Positions 7,963 to 17,532 are shown, counted from the stretch's first letter. The stretch is 64,000 nucleotides of DNA from Streptomyces venezuelae (GCF_008642355.1 NZ_CP029193.1:5170001-5234000), one strand, 5' to 3'. Notes: a model not told the origin generated them from the letters alone. A program made the numbers and translations.

Positions 7963-9453
7963 ATGTCCCCGTCCCACACCGCCGTGCTCGCGGCCGCCCC
8001 CGCCGCAGAACCGCCCCCGCACACCGGCGGACTGCTCGCCCTGATCGACGGCACGGCAGGCCTGCTGACCGTCGCCGCGCTGGGCATCGTCCTTCTCCTT
8101 TTCCTGATCATCAAGATCAGGCTGCAGCCCTTCGTGGCGCTCCTGGCGGTCTCCATAGCCGTCGGCCTCGCGGCCGGCCTCTCCGTCACCGAACTCTTCG
8201 GCACCGTCCAGAAGTCCGACGCCGTCTCGGTCATCGAATCGGGCATGGGCGGGATCCTCGGCCATGTGGCGATCATCATCGGCCTCGGCACGATGCTCGG
8301 CGCGATCCTGGAGGTCTCGGGCGGAGCGGAGGTCCTCGCCTCCCGCTTGCTGGGCCTCTTCGGTGAGAAGCGCGCGCCTCTGGCCATGGGCCTGACGGGT
8401 CTGATCTTCGGTGTCCCCGTCTTCTTCGACGTCGGCATCTTCGTCCTCGCGCCGATCGTGTACGCGGCGGCGAAGCGCAGCGGCAAATCGATCCTCCTCT
8501 ACTGCCTCCCCCTGCTCGCGGGTCTCTCCATGACCCACGCGTTCCTGCCCCCGCACCCCGGCCCGGTGGCCGCGGCGGGACTGCTCAAGGTGGACCTGGG
8601 CTGGGTCATCCTCATGGGCATCGTCTGCGGTATCCCCGCGGTCCTTGCCGCCTGGGTCTACTCCGCATGGATCGGCAAGCGCATCTTCGTGCCCGTGCCG
8701 CAGGACATGGTCGAGGCGGCGGACGAGGCGAAGGCGGCGGTCGTCGCGGAGCAGCGCGCGGCGGGTGTGGCGCCGCAGGAGAAGCCGGTGCCGCTGGGCA
8801 CCGTCTTCACGATCATCGGTACGCCCCTGTTCCTGATCCTCCTCGCCACGTTCTCCTCGATCGCCTTCGACCCCTCCACGTTCCGCTCGGTCATCGAGTT
8901 CTTCGGCAGCCCGTTCGTGGCCCTGACGATCGCCCTGCTGATGGCCTACTACCTGCTGGGCATCCGGCGCGGCTGGTCCCGCAAGTCCCTGGAGACGGTG
9001 TCCACGTCCTCCCTCAAGCCGGTCGGCAACATCCTCCTCGTCGTCGGCGCGGGCGGGATCTTCGGCGCGGTCCTGAAGGCGAGCGGCGTGGCCGCCGCGA
9101 TCTCGGACACGTTCCAGGACGTGGGCCTGCCCATCATCGTCCTCGCCTACCTGCTCTCCCTGATCCTGCGCGTCGCCCAGGGCTCGGCGACGGTGGCGAT
9201 CGTCACGACGGCGGGCATCGTCGCCCCCCTCCTCTCCGAGGGCGACTACTCCCAGGCGTTCGTGGCCCTGGTCATCATGGCCATCTCGGCGGGCTCCATC
9301 TTCGCCTCGCACGTCAACGACGGCGGCTTCTGGATGGTCGCGAAGTACTTCGGCATCAGCGAGCGGGACACGCTGAAGACATGGACGGTCCTGGAGTCGG
9401 TCCTGTCGGTCGCGGGCTTCGCGGTGGCGGCGGTCGTGAGCTTGTTCGTGTAG
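7963..9453 (+). CDS. GntP-family permease (gluconate/D-serine type)
   Basis: This 496-residue, very hydrophobic protein has about 12-14 predicted membrane segments, including LLLFLIIKIRLQPFVALL, GVPVFFDVGIFVLAPI and AGSIFASHVNDGGFW, typical of the GntP/GntT/DsdX family. That family imports gluconate or other sugar acids, and D-serine in DsdX, by proton symport. The ATG at 7963 has GAGGT 7-8 nt before it and starts the family homology. It closes the cassette and is followed by a terminator. Substrate is likely a D-amino acid or amino-sugar acid. Confidence 0.88.
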   Translation: MSPSHTAVLAAAPAAEPPPHTGGLLALIDGTAGLLTVAALGIVLLLFLIIKIRLQPFVALLAVSIAVGLAAGLSVTELFGTVQKSDAVSVIESGMGGILGHVAIIIGLGTMLGAILEVSGGAEVLASRLLGLFGEKRAPLAMGLTGLIFGVPVFFDVGIFVLAPIVYAAAKRSGKSILLYCLPLLAGLSMTHAFLPPHPGPVAAAGLLKVDLGWVILMGIVCGIPAVLAAWVYSAWIGKRIFVPVPQDMVEAADEAKAAVVAEQRAAGVAPQEKPVPLGTVFTIIGTPLFLILLATFSSIAFDPSTFRSVIEFFGSPFVALTIALLMAYYLLGIRRGWSRKSLETVSTSSLKPVGNILLVVGAGGIFGAVLKASGVAAAISDTFQDVGLPIIVLAYLLSLILRVAQGSATVAIVTTAGIVAPLLSEGDYSQAFVALVIMAISAGSIFASHVNDGGFWMVAKYFGISERDTLKTWTVLESVLSVAGFAVAAVVSLFV

Positions 9454-9467
9454 CGGTACGGAAGCGG

Positions 9468-9499
9468 TGGGGCACCCGGCGAACCTGCTGGGTGCCCCG
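9468..9499 (+). terminator. Hairpin terminator after GntP permease
   Basis: GGGGCACCC (9469-9477) pairs with GGGTGCCCC (9490-9498), starting 15 bp after the permease stop. There is no real T run, as is usual in Streptomyces. Confidence 0.6.
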
Positions 9500-9776
9500 T
9501 CTGCGTCAGAGCAGGTGTCGGTGAGGGGGGCCCGCAGAAGCTCTCCACGTCGTCGTCCACGACTGGCACCCGAGGCACAGGCACCCCCCGCCTCATCGCG
9601 GCCTGCGACGCCCGGCGTGGGTCCGCTCTGCGGCTGCTCGGCCGCGTGGCCCGCGCGTGCGGGGGCGACTGGGGGTTCGGGGCGGCGAGGGAACCCGGCG
9701 GTCGTACGCGGATGTGGGCGACCCCGCCGTACGGCGGGGGTGCGACCTACGCGGCATGAGGGAAGGTCGCGTGGCG
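9500..9776. other. Non-coding stretch, no gene recognised
   Basis: Open frames here show no family features or ribosome sites. The one structure seen is a perfect 18-bp palindrome at 9722-9739 (CCCCGCCGT/ACGGCGGGG), about 40 bp beyond the stop of the leftward NTPase gene, which could end its transcript. Confidence 0.5.
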
Positions 9777-12700
9777 TCACGTGCACGTCTCGGCGTAGGG
9801 GATGTCCGGGATGTGCTCCGCCCACTCCGTGGGGGAGAAGCCGCCACCGGTGCGGGCGCAGACGCGGTCGACCAGGTAGGGGCGGTCGATCCGGTAGGCG
9901 AAGGGTGGCGTGTGTTCGCCCGTGGCCAGGACCGTGCCGCTGTCCCGGGTGAACGCCAGCGCGCGGATCACGTCACCGCCGGTCGGCAGGGAGGAGACCA
10001 GGAGCCTGCTGGACGGCACGTCGTGCAGCGCCACCCGGCCCCCGTCGTCGCCCACGGCCAGGGTTCTGCCGTCCGGGCTGACGGCGAGGGCCGTGACCGG
10101 CGACCCCGAGCCGTCCCCGGTCACCGTGAAGGTGCCGGGGAGGTCCGCGATCAGGCGGGTTCCGTCGCCGTTCCACAGGGCGACCCGGCCCGAGTACCCG
10201 CCCACGGCGAGCAGCGTGCCGTCGGGGCTGAAGGCGACGCGGTGCGCGCCCCGCGACAGGAGCGGGTCGCGGGCGGGGCGGCGGCCGGAACGGAGGCCGT
10301 AGAGGCCGCCGCCGTCCGCCGCATAGGCCCCGTCGGGACGTACCACCAGGTGATCCGTGCCCGACGACCAGCCGCTCAGCAGGCCCTCCGGGGAGGGCGC
10401 CGCCGCACCGGCGTGGAGCTTCAGGCGCTCAAGGCGCACCGCGTTCTCACGGCGCGTCAGGAGAGCGGCGCCGTCCGGGATGAGGGCGAAAGCCGACACG
10501 TCCTCGCCGTTGCTGCCCGCGCGGGCCAGGACGTGCCGACCCCGCTCGCGTGCCTCGCGTACGTCCCATACGCGGACCGTCTGGGCGTGCCGCCGAACCC
10601 CGTGGCTGTGCCGGGCGCGGACGCCGAGCGCCAGCCGGTTCCCGTCGGCGCTGAACGACAGGAGCGCGTCGCAGCGACGGTCCGCCCGGTCGATGTCACC
10701 CTTCTCGGAGAGATGGCACTCCTCGGGGGCCGGATGGCGGGGCGCGGCCTGTCCGGTGCCCGTGGACCGTACTTCGAAGCGCATCTGGTCGCCTTCCCTG
10801 CGGGCGAGGGCCACGTGCTCGCCGTCGGGTCCGTACCGCGCCTCGACGACGGGCGCGCGCCGCCAGGACGGCGTGAGGGCGTTGCCCAGGGCGAGGGTGC
10901 GCACGGTCGTGCCGTCCTCCCAGTAACGGACGGCCCGGTCCTCCGTGTCGATACGGAGTTGCGCGGCGGAACCGCCGTTGAGGGAGTGCCGGAGGACCGG
11001 ACGCCGCGGAGCCGTCGCGTCGGCCGTGCGGTACAAAAGGATCTCCTCGTCCGTGGTCACGCCGAGGAACGCCCCGTCGTCGCTGAACGCGACGCTCGCG
11101 TGGACCGGCGCGGCCCGCCACGACGCACCGGTCCGCAGGTTCCAGACGCGGACGTCGTCGCCCACGGAGGCGATGAAGCGCCCGCCGGGGTCGAGGACGA
11201 TCCGGTGACCGAGGCGTTCGGTACCGCACACCGCCCGCCGGGCACCGGCCGTGAGGCCCGTCGGCGCGGCGGTGGCGGCAGGACCGCCCGCCGCCGCGCG
11301 GATCTCCAGGGCGCGCGGCCCTTCGCGCTCGTCGGCGCGGCAGAACGCCATGATCCGGTCGTCGCGGCCGACCACGGCCTCCGCCACGTCCGCGTACGGC
11401 GTCAGGGCGATCCGGCGCGTGACGTGCCCACTCCCCGTGCGCAGCACCCGCAGCGCGGTCAGGTCGTGGACGACGACGTGGCGTCCGGTCGGGGAGAAGG
11501 ACGCGGGTTCGTACGAGGAGCGGAACGCGGGGCCGACGGGCTTCCCGGACCGCGCGTCGTGCACCCGTGAACGCCCGCCCTTGCCGAGGATCAGACGATC
11601 CCCTCCCGCCGACAGGTCCTGGATCTGCCGCCCGTGATGGCTGATCCGGGCCGTGCGCCGGTGACGTACGACGTCCCATACATGGATGTGTCCGGCGTCT
11701 CGGGTGAGGACGACGCGGCCGTCTGCGCTGAGGTGCGCGCCGTGGTACTCGTCGTCGCCCTTGCCCACGGGGGGCCGGAACGCGTCCTGTTCCCGCTGGG
11801 CCGCCGCGGCCACGAGCCCGGCCGCCGCCTCCGGCGTGGGATGGAGACGCCACGCCGCCACGTTCATCCGCATCGCGGCCACCGGCTGCGTGTAACGCAG
11901 GCTCTCGGCGCGGGACGCGAGCCTGCGCGAGGCCGTCTCGACGTCCCGTTGGATGCCGCTCCGGTGCTGCTGCCACGCGGTGACGCTCGCGAGGAGGACG
12001 AGGACGGTGAGCACGACGAGACCCGCCCGGGTGGTACGGCGTCTGCGCGTCCGGCGCCCCTCGGCGGCGCGCGCGGCAGCGAGGAAGCGCCGCTCGGGCG
12101 TCTCGCGGTCGGTGTGCGTACCGGACAGGGCCTCGGTGGCCAGGGCGAGTTGCGTGCCGCGGTAGAGGACCGCCGGGTCGTGCCCGCAGGACGCCCACGC
12201 GTCGGCGGCCTCGGCGAGCCGCTGCCGTTCGCGCAGCAGCGCGGCGTCGGCGTCGATCCAGCCGCGCAGCCGTGGCCAGGCCGACAGGAGTGCCTCGTGG
12301 GCGAGTTGGGCGCCCTCCTCGTCCAGGGTGAGGAGCCGGGCGTCGGCGAAGACGTCGACGACGCGACACGTGGTGTCCGTGTCGGGCAGCAGGGCCGCCA
12401 GGTCGTCGCGGGTGACACGGCGGCGCGTGCTCTGCCGTCCCGGGCCGATCCGCACCATGGACAGGAGGAGGTGCCGGGCCGCCGTCCGTTCGGCGGGCGC
12501 GAGCCGGCCGTACACGCGCTCGGCGGTCGCCTCGACGGCGCCCCGGATGCCGCCGGTGAGCCGGTAGCCGCCCACACTCATCCGGGCGTCGGGCTCGTCC
12601 CGCTGCTGCCAGGTGGCGAGGAGCGCGTGGGCCAGGAGGGGCAGCGCGCCCGCGTCGTGCGGCGGCCGGCCGTCGTCGCCGTGGACGCCCAGCTCGGCGA

Positions 12701-13691
12701 GGAGCAGCTCCGGGAGCCCGGGGTCGAGTGTGAGCCCCGTCCGCAGGGCGGGCCCTTCGATGGCCTCGCGCAGCTCCTCCCGCGTCATGGGGCCCAACGG
12801 AAGCTGCCCGTCCCGCAGGGCGGAGACCAGCTCGGGGTGCTCCAGGCAGGTGGCGTAGAAGTCGGCACGCACCCCGATGACGACCAGGACGGGCGCCCGC
12901 GCGTGGCCACCGTCGGGCCCGGCCAGCGCACTCAGGACCTCGATGAACCGCCGCCGCTCCCGCTCGGCGGCGCACAGCGTGAACACCTCCTCGAACTGGT
13001 CGGCGACCAGGACGAGTCCACCGGCGCGGAGGGCGACGGCGCGCGCGTCGTCGACGCACGACTCCCGGGTGACGGGAGCGTCCGTGGTGCCTGCCACCCC
13101 CGCGAGCGCCCCCGCCAAAGCGTCCAGCGGACGCGCCCCCGGCGAGAAACAGACCACCGGCCACGACCGCGACCCCGGCACCGGCAGCGCGCCACGCGCC
13201 ACCGCCGGGACCAGACCGGCGTGCAGCAGCGACGACTTGCCCGCCCCGGACGGGCCGACGACCACCACCGGACCCGGCACCCGCAGCCGGTCGGCGAGCC
13301 GGGACGTCAGCGCCGCCGTGGCCCGTTCACGGCCGAAGAACCACGCCGCGTTCCCGGGGCCGAAGGCGGCGAGGCCCGGGTACGGACACTCCTCCCGTCC
13401 CCGCGCGCCCGGCTGCGGCGGGGCGAGCGCGATGAGCGCCCCTGCCGCGCCCAGCGCCTCGTCGCAGCCGCGGGCCACGTCCGCCGTGGGCGGTTTCTGC
13501 CCGGTCTCGACCTTGCTCAGGTAGCCGCGGCTGTAGTGCGCGACGCGTGACAGATCCGCCAACGACATCCCCCGGTCAACGCGCAGCCTCCGCAGGCACT
13601 CCCCGAAGGTCTCGCGCGTCGGGCGACGTAGCTGGTGTCCTCGCTGGTCAGATGGTGTTTCCCGTTTCCCGTCGGACAAGGCGACAGGCAC
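9777..13691 (-). CDS. XRE helix-turn-helix nSTAND1 NTPase with WD40-like repeats
   Basis: This 1304-residue modular protein has an XRE/Cro helix-turn-helix at ~28-85 (MSLADLSRVAHYSRGYLSKVETG) and a STAND-type NTPase with Walker A GPSGAGKSS at 146-154 and GLVLVADQFEEVF as Walker B. A single membrane-like segment lies near 545-562 (LVVLTVLVLLASVTAW). About 650 C-terminal residues follow, with recurring F-S-P-D-G-x-x-L-A-V-G WD40-like blades. STAND proteins are ATP-driven switches in signalling or immunity. The GTG used here overlaps its own AGGAGG; a TTG at 13679, 11 nt after AGGAGG, is more plausible. It is divergent from the phospholipase gene. Specific role unknown. Confidence 0.85.
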   Translation of the reverse strand: MPVALSDGKRETPSDQRGHQLRRPTRETFGECLRRLRVDRGMSLADLSRVAHYSRGYLSKVETGQKPPTADVARGCDEALGAAGALIALAPPQPGARGREECPYPGLAAFGPGNAAWFFGRERATAALTSRLADRLRVPGPVVVVGPSGAGKSSLLHAGLVPAVARGALPVPGSRSWPVVCFSPGARPLDALAGALAGVAGTTDAPVTRESCVDDARAVALRAGGLVLVADQFEEVFTLCAAERERRRFIEVLSALAGPDGGHARAPVLVVIGVRADFYATCLEHPELVSALRDGQLPLGPMTREELREAIEGPALRTGLTLDPGLPELLLAELGVHGDDGRPPHDAGALPLLAHALLATWQQRDEPDARMSVGGYRLTGGIRGAVEATAERVYGRLAPAERTAARHLLLSMVRIGPGRQSTRRRVTRDDLAALLPDTDTTCRVVDVFADARLLTLDEEGAQLAHEALLSAWPRLRGWIDADAALLRERQRLAEAADAWASCGHDPAVLYRGTQLALATEALSGTHTDRETPERRFLAAARAAEGRRTRRRRTTRAGLVVLTVLVLLASVTAWQQHRSGIQRDVETASRRLASRAESLRYTQPVAAMRMNVAAWRLHPTPEAAAGLVAAAAQREQDAFRPPVGKGDDEYHGAHLSADGRVVLTRDAGHIHVWDVVRHRRTARISHHGRQIQDLSAGGDRLILGKGGRSRVHDARSGKPVGPAFRSSYEPASFSPTGRHVVVHDLTALRVLRTGSGHVTRRIALTPYADVAEAVVGRDDRIMAFCRADEREGPRALEIRAAAGGPAATAAPTGLTAGARRAVCGTERLGHRIVLDPGGRFIASVGDDVRVWNLRTGASWRAAPVHASVAFSDDGAFLGVTTDEEILLYRTADATAPRRPVLRHSLNGGSAAQLRIDTEDRAVRYWEDGTTVRTLALGNALTPSWRRAPVVEARYGPDGEHVALARREGDQMRFEVRSTGTGQAAPRHPAPEECHLSEKGDIDRADRRCDALLSFSADGNRLALGVRARHSHGVRRHAQTVRVWDVREARERGRHVLARAGSNGEDVSAFALIPDGAALLTRRENAVRLERLKLHAGAAAPSPEGLLSGWSSGTDHLVVRPDGAYAADGGGLYGLRSGRRPARDPLLSRGAHRVAFSPDGTLLAVGGYSGRVALWNGDGTRLIADLPGTFTVTGDGSGSPVTALAVSPDGRTLAVGDDGGRVALHDVPSSRLLVSSLPTGGDVIRALAFTRDSGTVLATGEHTPPFAYRIDRPYLVDRVCARTGGGFSPTEWAEHIPDIPYAETCT

Positions 13692-13736
13692 CTCCTAGGC
13701 CGCCCGCCTCGGGTGCCCCACGCTGGGACCCGGCAA

Positions 13737-13764
13737 CGCTGCGTGAGCGAAAAGCTACGCAGCG
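13737..13764. promoter_or_regulatory. 8-bp inverted repeat in divergent promoter
   Basis: CGCTGCGT (13737-13744) and ACGCAGCG (13757-13764) are perfect inverse copies 12 bp apart, between the NTPase and phospholipase starts. A helix-turn-helix dimer site is possible, with the XRE domain of the NTPase as an obvious candidate. It could instead be a leader hairpin. Confidence 0.4.
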
Positions 13765-13856
13765 CCGCCCTCTGGGTGTGCTCGTTTCGCGCCCCTCACC
13801 TCTATGGAGTGATCCGCGGCGGACGCTCCACCGCTTCCACGAAAGGAACCCCCGTC

Positions 13857-14306
13857 ATGCGTGTACGAAACGCCCTGTCCAAAACCCTGCTCGCCGCGAC
13901 CGCCTGCGTCGCCCTGACGGCCGGTGCCGTCCCCGCCACCGCGCAGGACGTCCGCGGCGAGGCCGACCGCATCATGAACCTCAACCGGCTCGACTTCATC
14001 AACCACCCGCACAACCCGCCGTTCGACTGGAGCAACGACGGCTGCACGTGGTGGCCGGACGGCATCTTCTTCGAGGCCTGCGCGCAGCACGACTTCGGGT
14101 ACCGCAACTACGGCAATCACGGGGCGCTGAAGCTGAGCGCCACGCCGGAGGTCAAGGCCTGGATCGACGAGCACTTCTGGCACCAGATGCGGGCGTCCTG
14201 CCTGGAGCACCACCGGCCGGGCGGCGCGCAGAACCTCTGCCTCGGCGAGGCGAAGCTCATGTACGACGGCCTGCGGGCCGGTGTGGCGGACGGCGCCTTC
14301 TACTAG
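13857..14306 (+). CDS. Secreted phospholipase A2
   Basis: The 149-residue precursor has a Sec signal peptide (~1-30, ending ATAQ). The mature part matches prokaryotic PLA2: FDWSNDGCTWWPDG for calcium binding, CAQHDFGYRN with the catalytic His-Asp pair (~78-81), and four to six Cys for disulfides. Length equals Streptomyces violaceoruber-type PLA2. It hydrolyses the sn-2 ester of phospholipids outside the cell. GAAAGGAAC precedes the ATG by ~7 nt. It is monocistronic, divergent from the NTPase, with a hairpin terminator behind it. Confidence 0.92.
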   Translation: MRVRNALSKTLLAATACVALTAGAVPATAQDVRGEADRIMNLNRLDFINHPHNPPFDWSNDGCTWWPDGIFFEACAQHDFGYRNYGNHGALKLSATPEVKAWIDEHFWHQMRASCLEHHRPGGAQNLCLGEAKLMYDGLRAGVADGAFY

Positions 14307-14327
14307 GCCGTACGCCGCGACCGTACG

Positions 14328-14366
14328 GCCGCGGCCCCGAACCCGTCACGGGTCCGGGGCCGCGGC
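14328..14366. terminator. Bidirectional hairpin between convergent genes
   Basis: A 12-bp GC stem (GCCGCGGCCCCG with its complement), with an inner ACCCGT/ACGGGT pairing, sits between the phospholipase stop and the convergent carboxypeptidase stop. Confidence 0.65.
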
Positions 14367-14379
14367 ACCGCACACTTCG

Positions 14380-15723
14380 TCAGCCCGTGCAGTACTGCTG
14401 TTCCTTGCCGATGGAGCGGTACATGCAGTCCGCGTTCTCCAGGAGCTGCAGCACCGCGTCACGGTTGCGGCTCGTCTCCCGCTCGATCACCTCGTCGGGC
14501 GGGTAGAAACCGCCGCCGCCCGCGGACGACGGGTACATCTCGAAGGTGTAGCTGAAGATCTTCTGGCTGCCCCACAGCCAGTCGTTGATCGACCCGTCGG
14601 TGATGTAGAGGTCGCTGGACTGCTGGGGCGTGTAGCCGTTGCTCGCGGCCATCCTGCGGCCGACGGCGGCGTGCGCGTCGCGGTCGTCCTGGGTGAGGCC
14701 GGGGCCCGTGTCGCTGTATGTGTAGCCGTACGGCCACAGGACGAGCTCGCTGTACGTGTGGAAGTCGATGGACGCCCTGATCTGCTGCTTGCCGCCGACG
14801 ACGCGGCTGCGCACGAAGTTGGCGACGACCTGCGTCTCGGGGGCGGACTCGGCGCTGCGGCCGCGGTACGTCTCGGAGCCCGTGGAGCCGGACGAGCCGC
14901 CGCAGCAGCCCCACCGGTAGGCCCAGTTGCGGTTCAGGTCGGTGCCGACGTTCGACGAGCCGGTGTTGGGCTGCCGGTTCTTGCGCCAGCTGCGGTACGA
15001 GCCGGTCGCGATGTCGTACTCGCCGCCGTCCGGGTTCACGTCCGGCACGATCCAGATCTCGCGCTCGTCGACCATCTTCTTGACCCGCGCGTCGGTGGCG
15101 TAGTCGTCGCCCAGCTCGCGCAGCAGGTAGAGCGCCATCTCCACCGTCAGGTGCTCGCGCGCGTGCTGGTGGTGGGTGAAGAGGACCTCGGGCTCGGCCT
15201 CGTCGGTGTTCACGTTGTCGCTGATCTTGATGGCGACGATGTCCCGGCCCGAGTAGGACTTGCCGATGACCTTCTTGCTGAACAGGTTCGGGTGGGCCGC
15301 GACGCGCTGGTCGATCTCCGCGTTCATCTCGGCGTAGTTGTGGTACCTCGCGTCGGCGGGCGGGAAGTCCTTGATCTTCACTTCCTCCCCGTTCGCCCGC
15401 TTCGGGGGCCCGGCCAGTGGCCTGAGTTCGTAGCCCGCCTTCCGGAGCGCCGCCGCCTCGGCCGCGTCCGCCGAGACCACCACCGCGCGGGCGTCGACCT
15501 CGTCGATCGCGACACCGGTGCGGGCGAGCGCGGTGCGGGCGGCGCGGTCGTCGCGCAGGGGGACCTCATACTGGCGCGTTTCTTCGTCGGCGGCGGTCGC
15601 CGCGCTGCGGGGGGCCGGGTCGGCCTGTCCTGTCGAGGCGTTGGCGGTCAGGGGAGCCGCCACGGCCAGGGCGAGAAGCGCCGCGAGGGCCGCGGATCTC
15701 CTGCCGCGTATGCGGAGTCGCAT
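14380..15723 (-). CDS. Secreted M14 zinc carboxypeptidase
   Basis: This 447-residue preproprotein has a signal peptide (~1-32) and a propeptide of ~80 residues, followed by a metallocarboxypeptidase domain. Zn ligands are in [12 protein letters not shown] (HxxE, ~183-191) and IDFHTYSE (His, ~319); the catalytic Glu is in YTFEMYP (~393). It resembles carboxypeptidase T/SG of actinomycetes, which removes C-terminal residues from extracellular peptides. The ATG at 15723 has AGGAG 5 nt before it; the longer open frame upstream is repetitive DNA. Likely secreted for peptide scavenging. Confidence 0.92.
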   Translation of the reverse strand: MRLRIRGRRSAALAALLALAVAAPLTANASTGQADPAPRSAATAADEETRQYEVPLRDDRAARTALARTGVAIDEVDARAVVVSADAAEAAALRKAGYELRPLAGPPKRANGEEVKIKDFPPADARYHNYAEMNAEIDQRVAAHPNLFSKKVIGKSYSGRDIVAIKISDNVNTDEAEPEVLFTHHQHAREHLTVEMALYLLRELGDDYATDARVKKMVDEREIWIVPDVNPDGGEYDIATGSYRSWRKNRQPNTGSSNVGTDLNRNWAYRWGCCGGSSGSTGSETYRGRSAESAPETQVVANFVRSRVVGGKQQIRASIDFHTYSELVLWPYGYTYSDTGPGLTQDDRDAHAAVGRRMAASNGYTPQQSSDLYITDGSINDWLWGSQKIFSYTFEMYPSSAGGGGFYPPDEVIERETSRNRDAVLQLLENADCMYRSIGKEQQYCTG

Positions 15724-15756
15724 GAAGTCTCCTGAGGGGTGGGGGTTGTTCAGTGC

Positions 15757-15893
15757 GACGTGCGGGGCTGTCACGTGCGGGGTGCGCGACGTGCGGGCGT
15801 GCGATGCGCGGGGTGCGGTGCGCGACGTGCGGTGTGCGGGCGTGCAGGGCGTGATGCGCGGGCGTGCGATGCGCGGCGCGCGACGCGCGGATT
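15757..15893. repeat. Degenerate GTGCG-rich repeat tract
   Basis: The carboxypeptidase upstream region is low-complexity DNA built from GTGCGCGACGTGCGG (15782-15796 and 15818-15832) and CGGGCGTGCGATGCGCGG (15794-15811 and 15859-15876), with many partial copies. It lies in the divergent spacer before the Nramp-like gene and looks like slippage-generated sequence rather than coding DNA. Confidence 0.7.
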
Positions 15894-15995
15894 GCCGGTC
15901 GCGCGGGCCCATCGTCGATGCGTGGCATGCACCGGTCAATGCTGTCTTTGGCCAACCTCTTGTGCCCGGGACCGCGATGCGCTTTCTTGATCGGC

Positions 15996-17315
15996 ATGGC
16001 TGAAAGCACAGGCAGTGGCACCACCGCCGGCGAAGCGGAACCTCGGCTCCGCAAGGCGAGCTGGAAATACGTCGGGCCCGGCATCGTCGTCGCGGCCACC
16101 GGAGTGGGCGCGGGAGACCTGGTCGCGACCCTCATCGCGGGCAGCAAATTCGGCTACACCCTGCTGTGGGCCGCCATCATCGGCTGTCTGGTGAAGATCT
16201 CCCTCGCCGAGGCGACCGGCCGCTGGCACCTGGCCACCGGCCGCACCCTTTTCGAGGGCTGGCGCAGCCTTGGCCAGTGGACCACGTACTACTTCGCCGT
16301 CTACGTCGTCATCTGGGGCTTCGTCTACGGAGCCACCGCCATGTCGTCCAGCGCGCTCCCGCTCGTCGCGCTCTTCCCGGACGGGCCGAGCCTGAAGACG
16401 TGGGCGATCCTCTGCGGCCTGCTCGGCCTCGCCTTCGTCTGGTTCAACCGGTACGCCGTCTTCGAGAAGGCCATGACGGTCGTCATCGGCATGAAGTTCC
16501 TGATCGTCGTGTACGTCGCCATCCGCGTCGCCCCCGACCTCGGCAACGCCGTCGCGGGCCTCGTACCGGCCCTCCCCGACGGCTCGCTGCTCTACACGCT
16601 CGGCCTCATCGGCGGCGTCGGCGGCACCATCACCATGGCCGCGTACGGCTACTGGGTGAACTCCAAGGGCTGGACCGACATCACCTGGCTCAAGGTGATG
16701 CGGCTCGACAACCGCGTCGCCTACATCACGACCGGCGTCTTCGTCGTCGCCATGATGATCATCGGCGCCGAGCTCCTGCACTCCACGAACATCGCCCTCA
16801 CCTCCGGCGACCGGGGCCTCATCGACCTCGGCAAGGTCCTTGAGGACAAGTTCGGCGCGGTGACCGCCAACCTCTTCCTCGTCGGCTTCTTCGCCACGTC
16901 CTTCGGTGCGCTGATGGGCGTGTGGCACGGCGTGAGCCTCATGTTCGCGGACTTCGTGGAGCGGCTGCGGCGCGAGCGCGGCGGCGCGGCGGCGGCCGAC
17001 GGGGGCAACATGGTCGAGGAGGTCGCGGCCGGCCGTCGCGAGAAGTCCGCGCCGTTCCGGGCGTACCTGCTCTGGCTGACCTTCCCGCCGATGGGCCTGC
17101 TCTTCCTCGACGAGCCCTTCGGCCTCGTCATCGCCTACGGCGTCCTCGGCGCGTTCTTCATGCCGTTCCTCGCCCTCACCCTGCTCTGGCTCCTCAACTC
17201 CTCGCGCACGCCCCAGCAGTGGCGCAACGGCATCCTCAGCAACGTGATGCTGGCGGGGGCGGGCCTGCTCTTCCTGGTCCTGTGCGTGCAACAGGTGCGC
17301 GACCTGCCCTGGTGA
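15996..17315 (+). CDS. Nramp-like divalent metal transporter, atypical TM1 motif
   Basis: This 439-residue membrane protein has ~11 hydrophobic segments and overall Nramp similarity ([31 protein letters not shown]). In classical Mn/Fe Nramps TM1 reads DPGN and TM6 MPH; here TM1 has GAGD and the TM6 region has [10 protein letters not shown]. It is therefore a divergent member whose ion may differ, for example Mg-type or an uncharacterised clade. The ATG at 15996 starts the family homology; no good ribosome site is visible. It is divergent from the carboxypeptidase across the repeat tract. Confidence 0.75.
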   Translation: MAESTGSGTTAGEAEPRLRKASWKYVGPGIVVAATGVGAGDLVATLIAGSKFGYTLLWAAIIGCLVKISLAEATGRWHLATGRTLFEGWRSLGQWTTYYFAVYVVIWGFVYGATAMSSSALPLVALFPDGPSLKTWAILCGLLGLAFVWFNRYAVFEKAMTVVIGMKFLIVVYVAIRVAPDLGNAVAGLVPALPDGSLLYTLGLIGGVGGTITMAAYGYWVNSKGWTDITWLKVMRLDNRVAYITTGVFVVAMMIIGAELLHSTNIALTSGDRGLIDLGKVLEDKFGAVTANLFLVGFFATSFGALMGVWHGVSLMFADFVERLRRERGGAAAADGGNMVEEVAAGRREKSAPFRAYLLWLTFPPMGLLFLDEPFGLVIAYGVLGAFFMPFLALTLLWLLNSSRTPQQWRNGILSNVMLAGAGLLFLVLCVQQVRDLPW

Positions 17316-17532
17316 CGGGGGCGGGGGGAACCGGGACGCGCGCAGCGCCGCCGGGGGAGCGGCGGCGCTGTGGTCGTCCAAGCTGGTCCAGACCAATTGC
17401 GTTGTCAAGGCCCCAAACATCACTTGGTGCCCGGCGGTGCGCGCCCACCTCCACATGAACAGTGCGAAGTTGGGTGTTGAGGCGACCATGACGTGGATAT
17501 GGTGCTGAGGCAGGAGTGCACGACCACCGGGG

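Noticed and set aside
7957..9825. 622-codon leftward frame opposite the GntP permease
   Set aside because: Extremely rich in Arg, Asp and Glu, the usual antisense image of a hydrophobic high-GC gene; the permease has clear family motifs.
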